64,000 bases of DNA from Amphirosellinia nigrospora (taxonomy: Eukaryota > Ascomycota > Sordariomycetes > Xylariales > Xylariaceae): the NCBI GenBank assembly GCA_004123355.1, contig SCHM01000003.1:6157058-6221057 (forward strand), given 5' to 3'. This document shows, piece by piece, positions 10,076-23,039 of this stretch. Positions within the stretch are counted from its first letter, which is position 1. Each line of letters begins with the position of its first letter. The notes below the pieces were generated by a model. That model saw only the letters and a list, made by a program, of their open reading frames with translations. It was not told the DNA's origin and made no database searches. Position numbers and translations under genes: made by a program.

Positions 10076-12401
10076 ATGGAAGATGCAAATCTCGACGAAA
10101 CCATAGCCGAGCAGGTCGATGAGCCAGATGTCCATCTCGACCAGGCGTATGTTATTAATCCAATAAATATGGAATGAGACACAGCTAACAAGTAAACCCA
10201 AATTAGCCGTTGGTGGGTTGCTTCGGCGGCTTTCCCAATGGTAGCGGGCACTCTAGGTCCAGTCGCGTCAGCTTTCTCCATATTAGCTCTCGTCAAGCCC
10301 TGGCGGCAACATATCCTCCCCAACTCAGACGTCACGAAAGTGTTCCTTCTTGACCCGCCATGGCTTGAAGCCATCAACGCCGTTCAGCTTGTCATTGCTG
10401 TCATTGCCAATTTCTTCCTCTTGCTCAACATGACCAAGAGAGTCCGGTTTTCCATCGCACAGCCCATCACCATTGTTGGCTGGTACATATCATCCATCCT
10501 ACTCATCTCTCTATGTGCCACAGCAAGCGGCCCCTTGCTCAAACATCCAGAAATCGAATATGTCTGGTCACAATCCTTTTATTACGGCCTATTTGCTGCC
10601 ATCCTTTATTTTATCGTTGCTTCTCTGATGGTCATAACCGTCTGGGGTGCGCAGCAGGACATTACCCGAAAGATTTCGAGCTCACCATGAGCCAGAGGAC
10701 CCTTATGCTTCAAACTATACTTTTCCTCACATACCTTCTTGTCGGGGCTTTGGTGTTCTCCCACGTTGAAGGATGGCTCTATCTCGATGCTGTGTATTGG
10801 GCTGATGTCACCTTGTTTACCGTCGGTCTTGGAGATGTGACTCTTCAAACTAAGCTGGGCCGTGGTTTATGACCCATATGCTCTAATTGGCATAACTACC
10901 CTCGGTCTTGTCATTGGCTCGATCCGTAGTCTTATGTTAGACAGAGGTAAAAGCAGACTAGACGCTCGAATACTCGAAAAGAAACGGCGTCGATTTGTTC
11001 GACGCCTTCTACGAAGTAGTAAGGGGGAAGTCCTCGAACCTATCGAAGAGAAAGACACCGACTACTATCCCGAATTAAAGAGTCGCGATTCTTCAGAGAA
11101 GTCGCCCAAGGCGGAATTAGAACGCGTCATGATGAATTTCGTTTGATGCGCAAGATTCAGAACGAAGCTTCAAGGCGACGTAGATGGACGGCAATGGGGG
11201 TATCAACTAGTACCTGGGCTGTGCTTTGGCTTGTAGGCGCAAAGATATTTCAAGAATCCGAGGCTCCCTATCAGAACTGGAACTATTTTGATGGCATTTA
11301 CTTTTCCTTCCAAGCGATGACGACTATTGGATATGGAGATATCTCTCCGGTGTCGAACTCTGGAAAAGCCTTCTTCGTTTTCTGGTCACTTCTTGCTTTG
11401 CCTACTCTGACGGTCCTTATCTCAAACGCTGGAGATACTGTTGTGAAGGGAATTCGAGACGCTACCGTATTGCTTGGCAATATTACAATCCTCCCTGGAG
11501 AGCGTGGGTATAGGATGGATATCAAGCAGTTTCTATCAAGGTTGTCATTTGGCATCATATTTACTGAAGAGACTATTCACGAATCACCACCCGGGTTTCT
11601 TGGCGCCGCTCAACCGCACTCTAGCAGGGATGATGACGAAGATGAAGATCAGGACGAGGAGAAAGGTGAAGACAACGAAGAAGAATCGATAGATGACGGT
11701 TCATGCTCCCCGAGCGCCAGGCTAACGATGAAGAAAAAGCTCACACTGATAAGGCTTCTGGGACTCATCATCAGCGGAGTCCAGCCGCGCACACTTACGA
11801 ACCAAGAAAGTGTCTAAGCCGAGGGCTATTAAGGAGGCAGCCCGGCACCTTGGAAAGAAGAACGCGGAGCCAACCAAAACACGACACATCCCGACGAATT
11901 ACCAAAGACACGTGCCGAATACCGCCTTGTGCTCATTGACGAGATCAGGCGTGTATCCAAAGACTTACAACACTCGCCGCCACGGAATTACAGCTACCAG
12001 GAATGGTATTATTGATTTGGCTCATGCGCCTTAGGTCAACTTCACTGAGCCGAACCACTAACTAGTGTCACAGGGCATGGTATCTCCGTCTGATAGGCGA
12101 AGACGAAAGCAACGTATCCACACACAGGAAACCAGTGAAGAACACACCGGCAGCCGAGGATCAGAAGGATCCCCGACAACCCGGAGGTGGAGGGGACAAG
12201 GTCGATGAAAGGCCGAAATGGTCGTGGGTCGGCCATCGCAGTCCGCTCATGGACACGCGCGACGAGGCCGAGTGGATTCTTGATAAGCTCAGTCAGAAGC
12301 TACGGGAGGAGTTGCAAGCGGCCGTCGAGGCTGAGGATGGTGCTGAGCTTATTCCGGACACGGAGAGGCGAGGTCGTGATGAGAAAAATGCTGGGGTTTG
12401 A
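10076..12401 (+). CDS. tok1: outward-rectifying two-pore-domain K+ channel, TOK1 type
   Basis: Starts at ATG 10076. Exon 1 ends at 10146 (GTATGT) and exon 2 starts at 10207. Several membrane helices precede the first pore (P1) with selectivity filter TVGLGD (about 10830), followed by GSIRSL. A charged loop and further helices lead to the second filter TIGYGD (about 11325), the TOK1 hallmark of two pores in one subunit. The cytosolic tail ends in EWAWYLRLIGEDE and WSWVGHRSPLM motifs. A second intron is clear between 12014 and about 12074 (gtatta to gtcacag), joining E-W-A-W-Y. The channel releases K+ from the cytosol at depolarised plasma membrane. About six frame breaks occur (near 10652, 10867, 11127, 11690, 11812, 11860); the first is a GGG read as GG. 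Its break density is the highest here. Confidence 0.85.
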
Positions 12402-13538
12402 AACCTGGTATAGTTATAAAGCACTAAGTATGGTGTTATCACATTTCCGTCCTCATAACATATTTTGCGAACAGCGACGGAGTCAGAGTAAAGTTAGGCG
12501 GCCACGAAGATCGCGCATGTTTGGTTAGGCTTGAGTCTTGTGTATGCATATTATACCCTCTCATGCACATAATAGGATTCGCACGGGACGGCTTTGGGAT
12601 TGGCAAATCTCCCGGTTCAGTTGTACCTTAGTAATTGGAAATCACTTTACACTGCACGTTCACACACCTCCGTAAATTCGTTCACAATAAGCATTAGAAA
12701 AAAACAAAAATTTCGAGTAAAAGAGTGGCATGTAGTTGGCGAACTATGAACGAGCGGCTACCTACGAATATCTGTATACTCTAGGTACAAATAGCAAAGA
12801 TATAAAGGGGAGTGTGAGTGATACACCCCAACGAAATGAAGGCAGTGATGATAAAACATCCTGAAAAATTTGGGTGCATCCGAGGGAAAGCCTCAATCGG
12901 CTATGTCGGGATGCGGATAGTGATTTGAGCCAGGGTCATCCATGGTCTCTTCTGTCGTTCCCTTCCGTCCCTTCTCATAACTTAAAATTCTTTTTCTCTG
13001 TTTTTCTCCATTCCTTTGATTCGGTTTGTTTCCATGGTAAAAAATAAATTCTCGATAGGACATAATCATCAGTCGGGTTCCATTGACCACTGGGGTCATT
13101 GCTCGTCCATGTGGTCCAATGAAAATCGTGTCGAGTCTCGTGTAATCGTTACTCGGGTCCATCCTCTACGCCTCCCCCGTAGGCTGCGAGGCACGGACGA
13201 GGGCAGGAGCCGCCAGCAGCTAACTAATGCAGAGTGGCCTGATCCTCGTCCGAGACCACTATTCCTACATGCAAGCATCGCCACACCACGCGATCACACA
13301 CAAGCAACGCCGCCCCGCTTAAACTCAATCATGCATTGGTAGTGTATAAGAGATAATAAAAGCCGAACTTTAGCGATTAATGCCGTCGATATATTCGGGT
13401 TAGAGGATTGGAATCCAATAGATATGCTTTACAAGTACTCGGGAAACTCGGAGTTCTCGACCCATTTGGTCCTGTATCATGTTAGGCGTAGTACTTTACA
13501 AGAAGACTTTATGGAGAATGTAGAAAAAAAGCTTTTAC
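12402..13538. other. intergenic, convergent 3' regions
   Basis: Between the ends of the K+ channel (+) and the CCCH protein (-). Short open frames at 12893-13342 have no recognised homology. Confidence 0.45.
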
Positions 13539-15282
13539 TTACTTCGCCACCATCTGTTCTTTGGTATAGTGTAAGTCTCCCCAATTAGCGGTATGATAGA
13601 ACGGGCAAAGATCGCTTCTCGTGGCAAGGCGACGAGGGCAATGATGGGACAGATAACAATCATTATCTGTGCAGAGGGTCCTTGGGGACATAAACTTGTT
13701 CGAGCTTTATAACGATGAATAGCCACTTCTGCGACGGTGAGCTCTACCTCATGCTCCTTATCGCAGTTCACACCTCGTCTGCACCTCCCTTTGAGATAGT
13801 GGTCGTTGCAAAAGACTAGAGGTTTGATGGCTTGAAATTTATTTTGATAGGTTGTCTGTGCTGCAGTTCGAGGCGGATGTTGAGTAGGAGGATCTAGGCG
13901 ATATTTATCCTCATTGTAATACGCAAATTTGAGTTCCTTTTTGGGCTTGGCAAGCTTTACAGTGACATTTTGATGGTTGGCAGAACCGCCCGCCATAGCA
14001 TAGCTTATTGACGTACCGCCATTACCTGAGCTAATAACATTTGATGTGCGACCGGACGCTTGAGATTGAGCTGGTGATTTGTCCGATGGTGACGATACTG
14101 ATTGAGGTCGCTCGATTGCACCTGCGCTGATAGCGGTTGTAACTTGAACTGGGGACGTTGCTGTAGAGCTCGTCGAAATTGGGGGCCTCCTTTGCTCTAG
14201 CGGTTCGGGAGAGATGGGGTCGGAAGGAGGCAGCGTAGATTGAATTGGTCGGCTAATCGGTCCCGGGGTTGGTTGGGTAGGGGAACGGCTTTTGAAAGGG
14301 AAACCTTGGCTTCCACGCTTGGTTTCGTTGTTTAAAGGTTCAGATCGAAAGACACTATCGAAACGGAGGATAGGGAATTCAAGAGATCTGAAGATTGGCT
14401 CCGCGGGTGTAGTCTCAATTAAACGTATCTTGCAGTCTGCAGCACCGGCATATTGACGCAGGTCATGAAGGTAACCACTGTCATGACAGCAAGCAATAAA
14501 CACCATCTGGCATTGCGCGTTTTTGTAATAATGATCAAGTAGTCCTGTATGTAGGTGTTAGCCTGCCAAGTACATGATCCTTATCTCCTCATGCAAGAGG
14601 TGTCAAAAAAACTCACTTCGTATCTTAGAATCGGCGTTTTCTTTCCCTTTCCCAACGTTGATGAAGTCACAATCAGCATAGGTATTGGTGAACTGTTCGG
14701 CAAATATGCGCAGACTTTCGTCAGCATCAATGACACCAGAAAATCGTAGTGACCTAGCTAGGTCGTTGATATTTGCGTAGACCCGAACTAGAATAGGTAT
14801 ATCGTGGCCGAAGCCAGCCTCCTTGACTGCCTCCTTAAGTTTCCAGGCGGCTCTTGCCGCACCCTGCTCGTGATCACGGAGATATTCGTCTCGAAACTTT
14901 GCTCCATCGCCATCAATAAGAACGACGACGAAAGCTCCACTATTCTACGGCTCTGGTTAATATGAAACAAGCTTAAAATATAAGGAACAGAGCTCTATGG
15001 ATGTGATGGGCTAATACGCACAAGTCTTGAAACTAGCCGTTGCATTTCGCCTTCAAGAGCTCTTGAGTTGGATTGATATTCCATTCGAGACTTTTTTTGG
15101 TCATCAAGATCGAGCTCTAGTTCTGATATCCTTTTTGCGTCACTACTGATTTTCTGAATCATAGCCTGTCACAGAATGTCAGCCGCAAGCCTTCCCCGCT
15201 CGGACAGTCGTCTATACGCGACCAATAGGTAGCGGGCGATGATGGTAGCAATGAGGATGGTGTTGGGCAAACTTACTTGCAT
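13539..15282 (-). CDS. coiled-coil, NYN-like domain and CCCH zinc-finger protein
   Basis: Exons 15277-15282, 15022-15165, 14617-14944 and 13539-14544 splice in phase with consensus borders; an earlier start is possible. Order: a charged coiled-coil segment (KISSDAKRISELELDLDDQ), then a domain beginning FVVVLIDGDGAKF and continuing through VIDADESLRIF to FIACCHDSGYLHDL, then a proline/serine-rich linker of about 150 residues, then a CCCH finger CNDHYLKGRCRRGVNCDKEH with a second Cys/His cluster DCYLSHHC. The central domain has the acidic D-x-D and H-D-S-G-Y positions of a NYN/PIN-like nuclease fold, which is inference. It matches a family common in filamentous fungi but functionally unassigned. 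A likely RNA-binding or RNA-cleaving protein. One break near 13658: the next frame reads DNDCYLSHHCP, and one missing T would restore a conserved Cys. Confidence 0.75.
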
Positions 15283-17053
15283 AAGACCATCTCTCTCCCA
15301 TCTAACTGATGATAAATACTAAGTCGAGCTAATGCCTCTCCGGCGAGGCCGGTGGGCTCACGCCCATTTATCATTCCTGACAATGTCGACATCTAGATGG
15401 GCGAAGACTCGGTGGCTAATTGAGTCGATGGAGAGACACTTGGAGCGAGGATCTCGTCTAGCTAGCTGTAATGTGCGAAGAGACAGAACCACCGAGCAAC
15501 AAAAGCGCTATGTACGGTACGAGACAGCAACTTTGGAAAGCAGAATGATGCTAATTGTGAAGGTGGCGAACAGGACGGTAGGCAGCAGGCAGGTTGTTTG
15601 GGGGATTTGATTCAATTGAGCCAAACTTTTTGCTGTGTTAAGGTTTCCGTTCAGTTAGTTCTTAATGAATCGGGAAATGAAGGAAAAAGGTTAAGCTGTA
15701 ATTGAGAAATGAAGGCCGCTTGCCACCTTGCCTTTGATACGAGATATCTACGACGGGAGCGCGCTTATGAACAAGTGGTAGGAATTTAACAAATAGCGAG
15801 TTATGGGAAGAGCCCTATACATGCGATGGTGAAGTGTTATTCCTGGTCGATTGCCTGTTGTGTGTGCTGAGTGCTACCTCTGAGTGCTACCTGGCGCTGG
15901 TGGGTTCTCTCTTACCTACCTACTACCTTAGTGTAAGTACCTAAGGTGGGGTGGAGTAGCTCCCGTCTCTTCAATGTTCCGTATAGGTTGTGTGGCCTGC
16001 AGCTATGTAATTGGACCCTACCTAATATTTGCCGTTCAATCTCCTTGGACAGTGCGCTAATTTACCAGGTAGACACAACAGCACCAGGTACCTAGCCTAC
16101 CTACACGTATACATATCATGGTGCTGCAGGTTGCTGCTATTGACTTCTTCATGTTAAGATGTACCTTAGGTATGACTTATTATCTTAATACATGAATGGT
16201 ACGCAGGTTAAAGCGGAGATAATGCGATGCTAACACACGTGACTTGGGTATTAATGTATGTTAACGGTATATTCATTGACTACCTCCTAGAAACTCGGTA
16301 TAGATTGAAAGTGAGAAGGTTCGGCCAAAGAGCCTGACAATAAACCAATAAATAGGTAGTTACCGTGACCCATGAAAGGATACAAGGCCGCCATTTGATC
16401 GGGATCAAGCTCACTAGCGACTGGTCAGTTCCCTGAGCCTTCTTCCGTGAGATGAGGGGAAACTTGCATCTGCATTTTATTCTAAATAGCCAATGAGATG
16501 AATGAAGCTGCAACTGACGTGTCTGTCTCACCCTTGTCGGTATATTCCGCCAAAGAGCTGAAGCTGGGTCAGAATTGATCATCACTTGGACCTGTCGTAC
16601 ACCTGAAAGAAATATAGATACACCAACCTCGCATTCTCTCAATCATCATGGGCCTGCATGGCCCCCTTATTCTATGAGAAGGGTGGCGCCATGCTCACTT
16701 CAATCTGTGGGGTAGTTAGGTTGCGTTTCTTGTCATAGTTGGTTCGAATGCCTATCCGATGCATTATCGCTTGACAGGTACGAATATCAGGTGTAGTTGA
16801 TCATATTTTGACAACTGTTACAAACTAGTCATTTAACATAATCGTCTTTGAAATGACGAACAATCATGAATTAGCTGACAATCTAACTAGATCCGCTCAA
16901 TTTAGCAACATGACATAGCTCCAGTCTAGGTTTAGGACCTGAACCATCAATCTATCTAGCTGTCGCATCACAGGTCTTAAGAGAATAAATAAGAACGAGT
17001 GACCCCAACGGTGTCGTCGTAACTAGCCTGAAAACCGGCTCAGATCTAAGACA
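15283..17053. other. 1.8-kb intergenic region rich in TACCT/AGGTA words
   Basis: No gene recognised. Dense TACCTACC and CCTAGGTACC-type words at 15911-15955 and 16081-16105. A minus-strand open frame at 16280-16642 has no homology. The first few hundred bases are the upstream region of the CCCH protein gene. Confidence 0.5.
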
Positions 17054-18632
17054 TTACCACCGAGGTGCTTCTCTTTCTACCATGGGCGTCTCCACGGCAT
17101 TTCGGTCAGCAAACGGGTCATTCTCATCCTCTTCCGCAGAATCATCATCAATCTCATCACGACGTGAGGGCGGCGAGACTGGACGAGGGGGTGCCAAAGG
17201 CTTGGACTGCGCAGATGGTCTAGGGGGTGCTAAACGACGGGTGAGGTGGTCGAGTTGAGATTCAGGCCGGCCATGTCGGCAATGGGGCCCGACGGAGAGG
17301 CAGGTTCTGCCGGCGACATCGACTGCTTGTGTTTTTCGGTAGCCACTAATGATCAGTTAGCGTCGTGATAACATGGTAGCTAGTTGGAGAGCCTGAGGGT
17401 TACTAACTGCGGTACAGGTGTGCTTGTTCCGCTAGTTCGTCCTCAGAGTCACTATCTGCGTCAATCGAGCGGTCTAATTGCTCGAAAGTCATGAGAGCTA
17501 CAACGAGTTCGTCGTTAGCATGTAGTAGGCCACCAAGCCACTGTTCATCTTCGACGTAATGGATCTATTCCTATCAGCCAAGCTCACAAGGTCCGAGCGA
17601 GAGAATTGGTGTGCATACGTAACGTAGTATTCTTCTTCTCAACCTCTTGCAGATTTCGAAACGCTCAACAGCCACCGCATTCTCAGAGATCCGCTCCCTC
17701 TCGCGGTTGATACTCTGTAAAGCATTGTTGAGATTCGTGGCTGCGATGGAGGACTCAGCTATTGCAGCCTTCATGGATTCTTTCTCAGCTTCCAATTTGA
17801 AAGGCCTGGGCTTTTTCTTGCCCTTATCCTTCTTCTTCTTATCTTTAGAAGAACTTGAGAAGAAGGCTCCGGAGCCTGACGACGATCTCGTATGGCTGTG
17901 CGATTGAATGGTCTGCGACGGCTGTGGAAATGAGACAGGTGGCCGCGAAGATGAAGCCTGCGGTATTTGAGGGGGCGGAGATGATTGATGCTGTTCCCCC
18001 TCATCTTCTGAGTCACGGAAGGGGTCCTGCTCCGTCTCACGAAGCACTTTTGATTTATCCTGAGTGACTATCTGTTTCCGGCGAGGGAGTTCCTAATGAA
18101 GTCAACGCCAGTTTCTTCATTGGTTTACTAGGCTATAAATTACTAACCTTGTACAGCCTGGCAACGCGCTCTAGACCCGGGGTATTTTGATACTCGGCTG
18201 CCCAGCTTCGGAATAGTTCAGAACATTTCTTTCGGACGTCGGCATCTGACAAATCAGAAGTACCGCAGACTCGTAGGCGTTCAAGGAGTGGCTCATCGAT
18301 GAAAGTGCGCTGGAAGCGCGGACCGGCATTCTGGATCAGGCCATCCAAGAGGACTAGTGCTCTGATCTGGCGATGGACACTTCCATACTTCAGTTTCTTC
18401 CTCAGAGCACGCGCGGCCTCAGCAGGACCAGATGCTTGCAGCTTAATGACCTCAACAAGGTCGGGAATACCACTTAGGTCATCTTCGTCGAAAGTCTCAC
18501 TGGTAAGCCGCTCGATTGTGACAGTGACAGCCGAGTATGGTTTCTTCTGTTGTGGAATATGAGCATGCAGACGTATGAAGGACCGGACAAGGGTTTGCGC
18601 GCATAGAGGGCGGACCTTACCTGTGAGAACAT
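17054..18632 (-). CDS. lsb5: Lsb5-like VHS-GAT endocytic adaptor
   Basis: Five exons: 18621-18632, 18148-18546, 17619-18092, 17408-17564 and 17054 to about 17342. The first coding exon is just MFSQ. The VHS domain runs from about residue 8 to 140 and includes ALVLLDGLIQNAGPRFQRT and CGTSDLSDADVRKKC. A serine-rich linker is followed by a GAT-type helical segment with ALQSINRERERIS and WLGGLLHANDELVVALM, then a proline-rich tail ending in the acidic NDPFADRNAVE region. In yeast Lsb5 binds Las17/WASP, Arf3, Sla1 and ubiquitin and links actin patches to endosomal sorting. PxxP runs in the tail suit SH3 binding. One frame break is needed near 17240 (CCCGTCG) to join the two parts of the last exon. 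Tail NPF-like DPF motifs are present. Confidence 0.88.
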
Positions 18633-19653
18633 TGTGAACACAGGGCGCTGATTAGGCTAACCTAGTGACGTCAGGCTCCGAACTTGCCCGGTAATTCCAG
18701 TCCAGGCCGGGTGAATTTAGGGGATGATGATATGATCGAGCTTTACTAGAAGGTGTGGAACACCTCTGCCGGGTAGGCGTCGCAGTAACTGCGGAAAGAC
18801 GAAAGGATTGCCGGAAAGATGAAAGTGCCCACGTAAACAATAGGTTACGCGGCTGCAGTTGCAGTGCCGAGGAGGATTGTCGCGGGTTTGTACCGGTAGC
18901 CTCCGTGCTGGTTCCACAACCTTGAAGCAGTTCGGGTCACGGTTACCTCAATAATAATTAGATGTTCACAGCAATAAGTACCTACCTAATGCTTTCCAGA
19001 AACTTCCAATTCTTGAATTGTGTTCTAATTATACTGTCTATTGAACGCAAGAGAAAATACGTACGGAGCTTGTTTCATGCAGCCTTGTAGACCTTTCTGG
19101 GCTGACATGTCCTGCGCTTCTTAATAAGAAGAGGATGCATATGCGCCTGCCCCTCGCTACCTAAGCGGGAACTGTTAGAAGGACGAGGTGGGGCGGGTCT
19201 ACTTTGATATACTAAGTATGTTATGTGCATGTTTGGGCGCTAACTATATGAGGTAAGGTAGTCGCTTTGAAGATAGAAAGGACAACCTCTACTAACATCG
19301 CACCTGCTGGTATCTGCTGTACTAAAAATCTTCAGATTAGCTAAGTACCAAGGTAATTTCACAAAGAAAACGGAAATGGCTGAAATAGAAGAAGATGAAC
19401 AGGAAGGGGCGCCGAGTGGAATTAGTAACATGCGCTCTGCTAATTGCCGTTGCAAGCGTTGGTTCCCTGCTTCTGTATCTGGCTCGAAGAATATCGACAC
19501 TCAATATTTGTGCTATGCCTACACCCTATAACTACAGCATAAGTTATTAGCAGATTACGAGCAAACCTTAATAATAATTCATGCTACTTGAATATGGGAC
19601 ATCCTCTGAGATCGTGGCATACCGATCAACCTAAAATCTCAAAACCTATCACA
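18633..19653. other. divergent intergenic region
   Basis: Upstream of LSB5 (-) and of the uncharacterised gene (+). CCTACCTAAT-type words near 18980. Open frames at 18652-18917 and 19240-19500 show no homology. Confidence 0.45.
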
Positions 19654-19737
19654 ATGAGTCAGTCACAGGGCAACAAATCGGCAGCTCTAGACACTGAGAT
19701 TAAGTCTTCCAGGTGATATATACCACATTTCTGATCC

Positions 19738-21403
19738 ATGGTGTTCACTAAAGGTGACTTTAGCAGTGCTGAAGACGACACCTCGCCGCCAGTGCCCATT
19801 ACATTCCCACCGATCATTTGCCAGCCGGCGATGGACATGGAACTTGGTGAACTCAGTAGTGTTCCGCTCAGCACCTCGCAAACAACTGTCAAGGGAGTCG
19901 CCAAATTTGGCCAAAAACGGATAGCTGAGCGTGGTGAGACATCAGTCGGAAAGAGACCCAAGATAGCAACTCGCGGCAATTATCAGCACCCTATCACACC
20001 AACACCCAGCCCGTTCTGCTCACTCAAAGTGACGAAGCCAAAGGACAAGGCTCAAGGTCAATGTCTCGCCAAGGGACATGACACGAATACTTTTTTCTCA
20101 CATGCTGGCCGTACTTTCGACCATCAACCCGGTACACAACCCAAGGTTCTGCGACTACTATCGAAACATTCACGCCTCAATCCACCACCATAATACCACG
20201 GGCTTCTTCAAATTTTGCAGATCCTGAAATTTTCGACTCAGACGACTACAATCGTTTAGCCAGGAAGGCTTCTATTGATAGGTTACCTGAGTTAGTAGAG
20301 ACTCCCTGTTTACCAGAGATAATTTTCAATGACACCTATGATGGTCAGACGGCAACTAGTTCAACTACCATTGTAGACTCATTTGATGGAATATATCCTA
20401 GCGACGATGGAGATACCTTTTTAGACGGTGCTGGCCTAATTCAGAATACCGAAACTGGTGGTCACTGTAGTGACACAAGCGACGCGTATCCCCTGGATGA
20501 CGACATTGCAGATGATGATATTATTCAGCTTCTCACTGGCACACTAGATTCTGTGAACGAATACCATATACCACCTTCCAGCGTACAGGGATGGGATCAT
20601 GAATCCCGATCAGCTGTAGAATATGATCCAAGCCTGAAATATTCACCCCCTGATCTGGAAGACACTGAAATCAATGCCGCCAAGTTGGACCAAGCCCACT
20701 CGAATTGGCAAAGAGAAGCCTCGGAGGATCTTCTAGATGAAGATGTAGATTGGGATATCGTATTGGCAGACATGGACACAACTCGGAAAGATTCATCTGT
20801 TGACTCGGAGAATTCCAAACGCCGAGACACGGGCATGTGTGTAAAGAAACTCGATGATTCCGATCCTCATCGTAATGATGTAGGGCCTTTGGTTGCATTT
20901 GTGCGTCCGTCATTTCCTGAGAAGGTTCGAGATCGACCTTGTGTCCCCGGAATGTCCTCCAGTACGCTGCTGCGCACATGCTTCCGAATAGGCCTGATGA
21001 TAAGCCAGACAGCGCACTGTTTCAACCTCAAGCAGGATGTTGTCTTCGAGCTTTATGCTCGCGTCACATACTCGAGCCGTGAGACATTGGCTAGGAAGCA
21101 ACACTTTCAGTTCGTGGACTTATACAAGGATCAGCACCCATACCCAGCTGCCACACTAGCAAACTGGAGAATGGGTAGCCAGCTTGACAAGGACAGCGCG
21201 GTGTTCTTGGACACAAATGGGGGCCGCGGCTCTGTTGGTGCATGTGCAAGCCGATAAAAGATTCGAAGGCCGTGGTTGGATGGACGTATATGGTGCTAAA
21301 TATCAGAGAACTCGACTATGAGCAGCTTGACTGGGCGAAGAAAATCATCTGCGCGGATTCCGAACAGCCATCTGCCGAGACAGTCGCCGCTGCAAGAATC
21401 TAA
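19738..21403 (+). CDS. uncharacterised acidic fungal protein
   Basis: No known domain recognised. The ATG at 19738 is chosen; an ATG at 19654 opens a short frame that ends at a stop unless an unseen intron or break joins it. The N-terminal part is basic and disordered with a KRPK cluster near 19950. The middle is strongly acidic (DDDIADDDIIQLL). The C-terminal 130 residues look folded: CFRIGLMISQTAH, VFELYARVTYSSRE and a final VVGWTYMVLNIRELDYEQLDWAK block. That C-terminal block with FELYARV and a terminal Trp-containing segment recurs in uncharacterised ascomycete proteins, from general familiarity. Frame breaks near 20170 (overlap of SRLNPPP with a frame reading TIIPRASSNFADPE) and near 21235 are needed. 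Likely nuclear from its basic clusters; this is weak inference. Confidence 0.55.
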
Positions 21404-23039
21404 TGACCACATCTTAACGATATATGCCATTTCCCCAACATCCCTCTATTGCGGTTACAGCACCCTTAGGCATCCAGTGCTGGAGACTGGAAATTTAAAG
21501 CAGGGGTCTTGAGCTGGGTCGATACTAAAGCTATCATAACCTACCTAAATGTATAAGCTATAAATGCGACAACGATGATTTCCGAGTGGTCGCGCGAATA
21601 ACTTACTAGATTCTAGCAGTTTCTAGACTAGCTTCATCAAATGTATATGATTTGTTAACGATCGAAGTACTGTCTTTGTAGTGCTTTAGCTTCCGTAATG
21701 CTCAAGGGCTACGGTATATGAGGGCAGTATCAAGTTCACTGTATGTCTCACTTAGTAGACACTAGATCCTGGTTTTATAATATATACAAGCGAATCTTCT
21801 TACGACGGCACGATCTACCTATTTCTGTAATCAGTCCTGCAAGGAGAAATTTAGAGCATCAGATACTACGTGTCTGATTATATGTCACATGCATGCACCC
21901 ACGATTGAGACATACGAGAACACACACTTCATGTAATATCCTCCTATTCGCTACTGCCCTTCGCTTATAATCAATAAAGACACTTGCCAATATTTTACTT
22001 CGCGCTGGCTTCCTGTGACACGCACCGAAGGGTCGGGCTACGAATCCGAGACCGGGAAACTACCTATCATGTAGAATATCATACGAGTGTGACCTCCGTT
22101 GTCCGAGACCTTAGCTATTACTATTCAGCTACCCGTGTATTTTCCGACCTCCGAGACATGTTATACGATCGCCAGAGCGAGGAGGTAAAGGGGCGCGAGG
22201 TAAGGCCACCGGGAGCGAGATTATATAGGCCGGTAGACTAGAAGATGTCCTACTTTGAGGGAGGTAGGGGGCTAGACCTTCATGGCTCCATTGACTACCT
22301 ACCTAGAAGATTATTACAATTTGAATACATGTCTTTCCAAGCCCTTGGGCACAAGTTCTTGCTCCAAAGCCAAAACTTCGAGCTCCCATAACTTAGATAC
22401 GTGGTGTCGGAATGTCGTTCCAGAGTCAACCGCAAGGGTACGTAGAGTCACCATTGCTAGACAAATCAATCTAGTCCTAGTTATAAATGTGTGTTTTCTT
22501 TATGATAAGTGGTGTCGTGACAGGTAATATTGACTCGTTGCATGCACAAGACAACCGCCAGGGTGTCTAAACATGAGACAAAGAGAGCAGATTATTGCGA
22601 CGCATACCTCCCTAGGAGTTGCAGCTTCATTTTCAATTCTAATGTAGCGCGTATAGAAGTTCCATTCTCTGAGAGCAAGCTCCAAGCCTTAATGATCGTA
22701 GGAAAGTGTATATGTATTTAAGATAAGATGAACGCATAGTAGCACCATATTACCTGATTGTGCCGTTGTATTATGTCCCGAGTAAGGAACTGTAGATAAT
22801 GAACCTCACTTAGCCGTAGTATCCCATCTGTTTATGCCCGCCGAATTCTCATGATATGTGTTGATCTATAAGGGGTATAGTGCAACGCCCGCCAACCGAC
22901 CGATAATAGCAATGCCCCCGATATTCCCATGTTGTAGCACCACTATGCTTTATATCTCCCAGATAATTGCAGGGGTATGAAAGAAAATGAATTACGATAG
23001 CTCAAGTTGAGATGTAAGATTTGTATATTTTGTTTGACC
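21404..23039. other. 1.6-kb intergenic region, no gene recognised
   Basis: Open frames at 21984-22241 and 22282-22527 have no homology or splice support. A CTACCTACCTAGAAG word occurs near 22297. Mostly AT-rich spacer between convergent 3' ends. Confidence 0.45.

Noticed and set aside
16280-16642. Minus-strand frame in the 15.3-17.0 kb gap
   Set aside because: No homology or codon bias.
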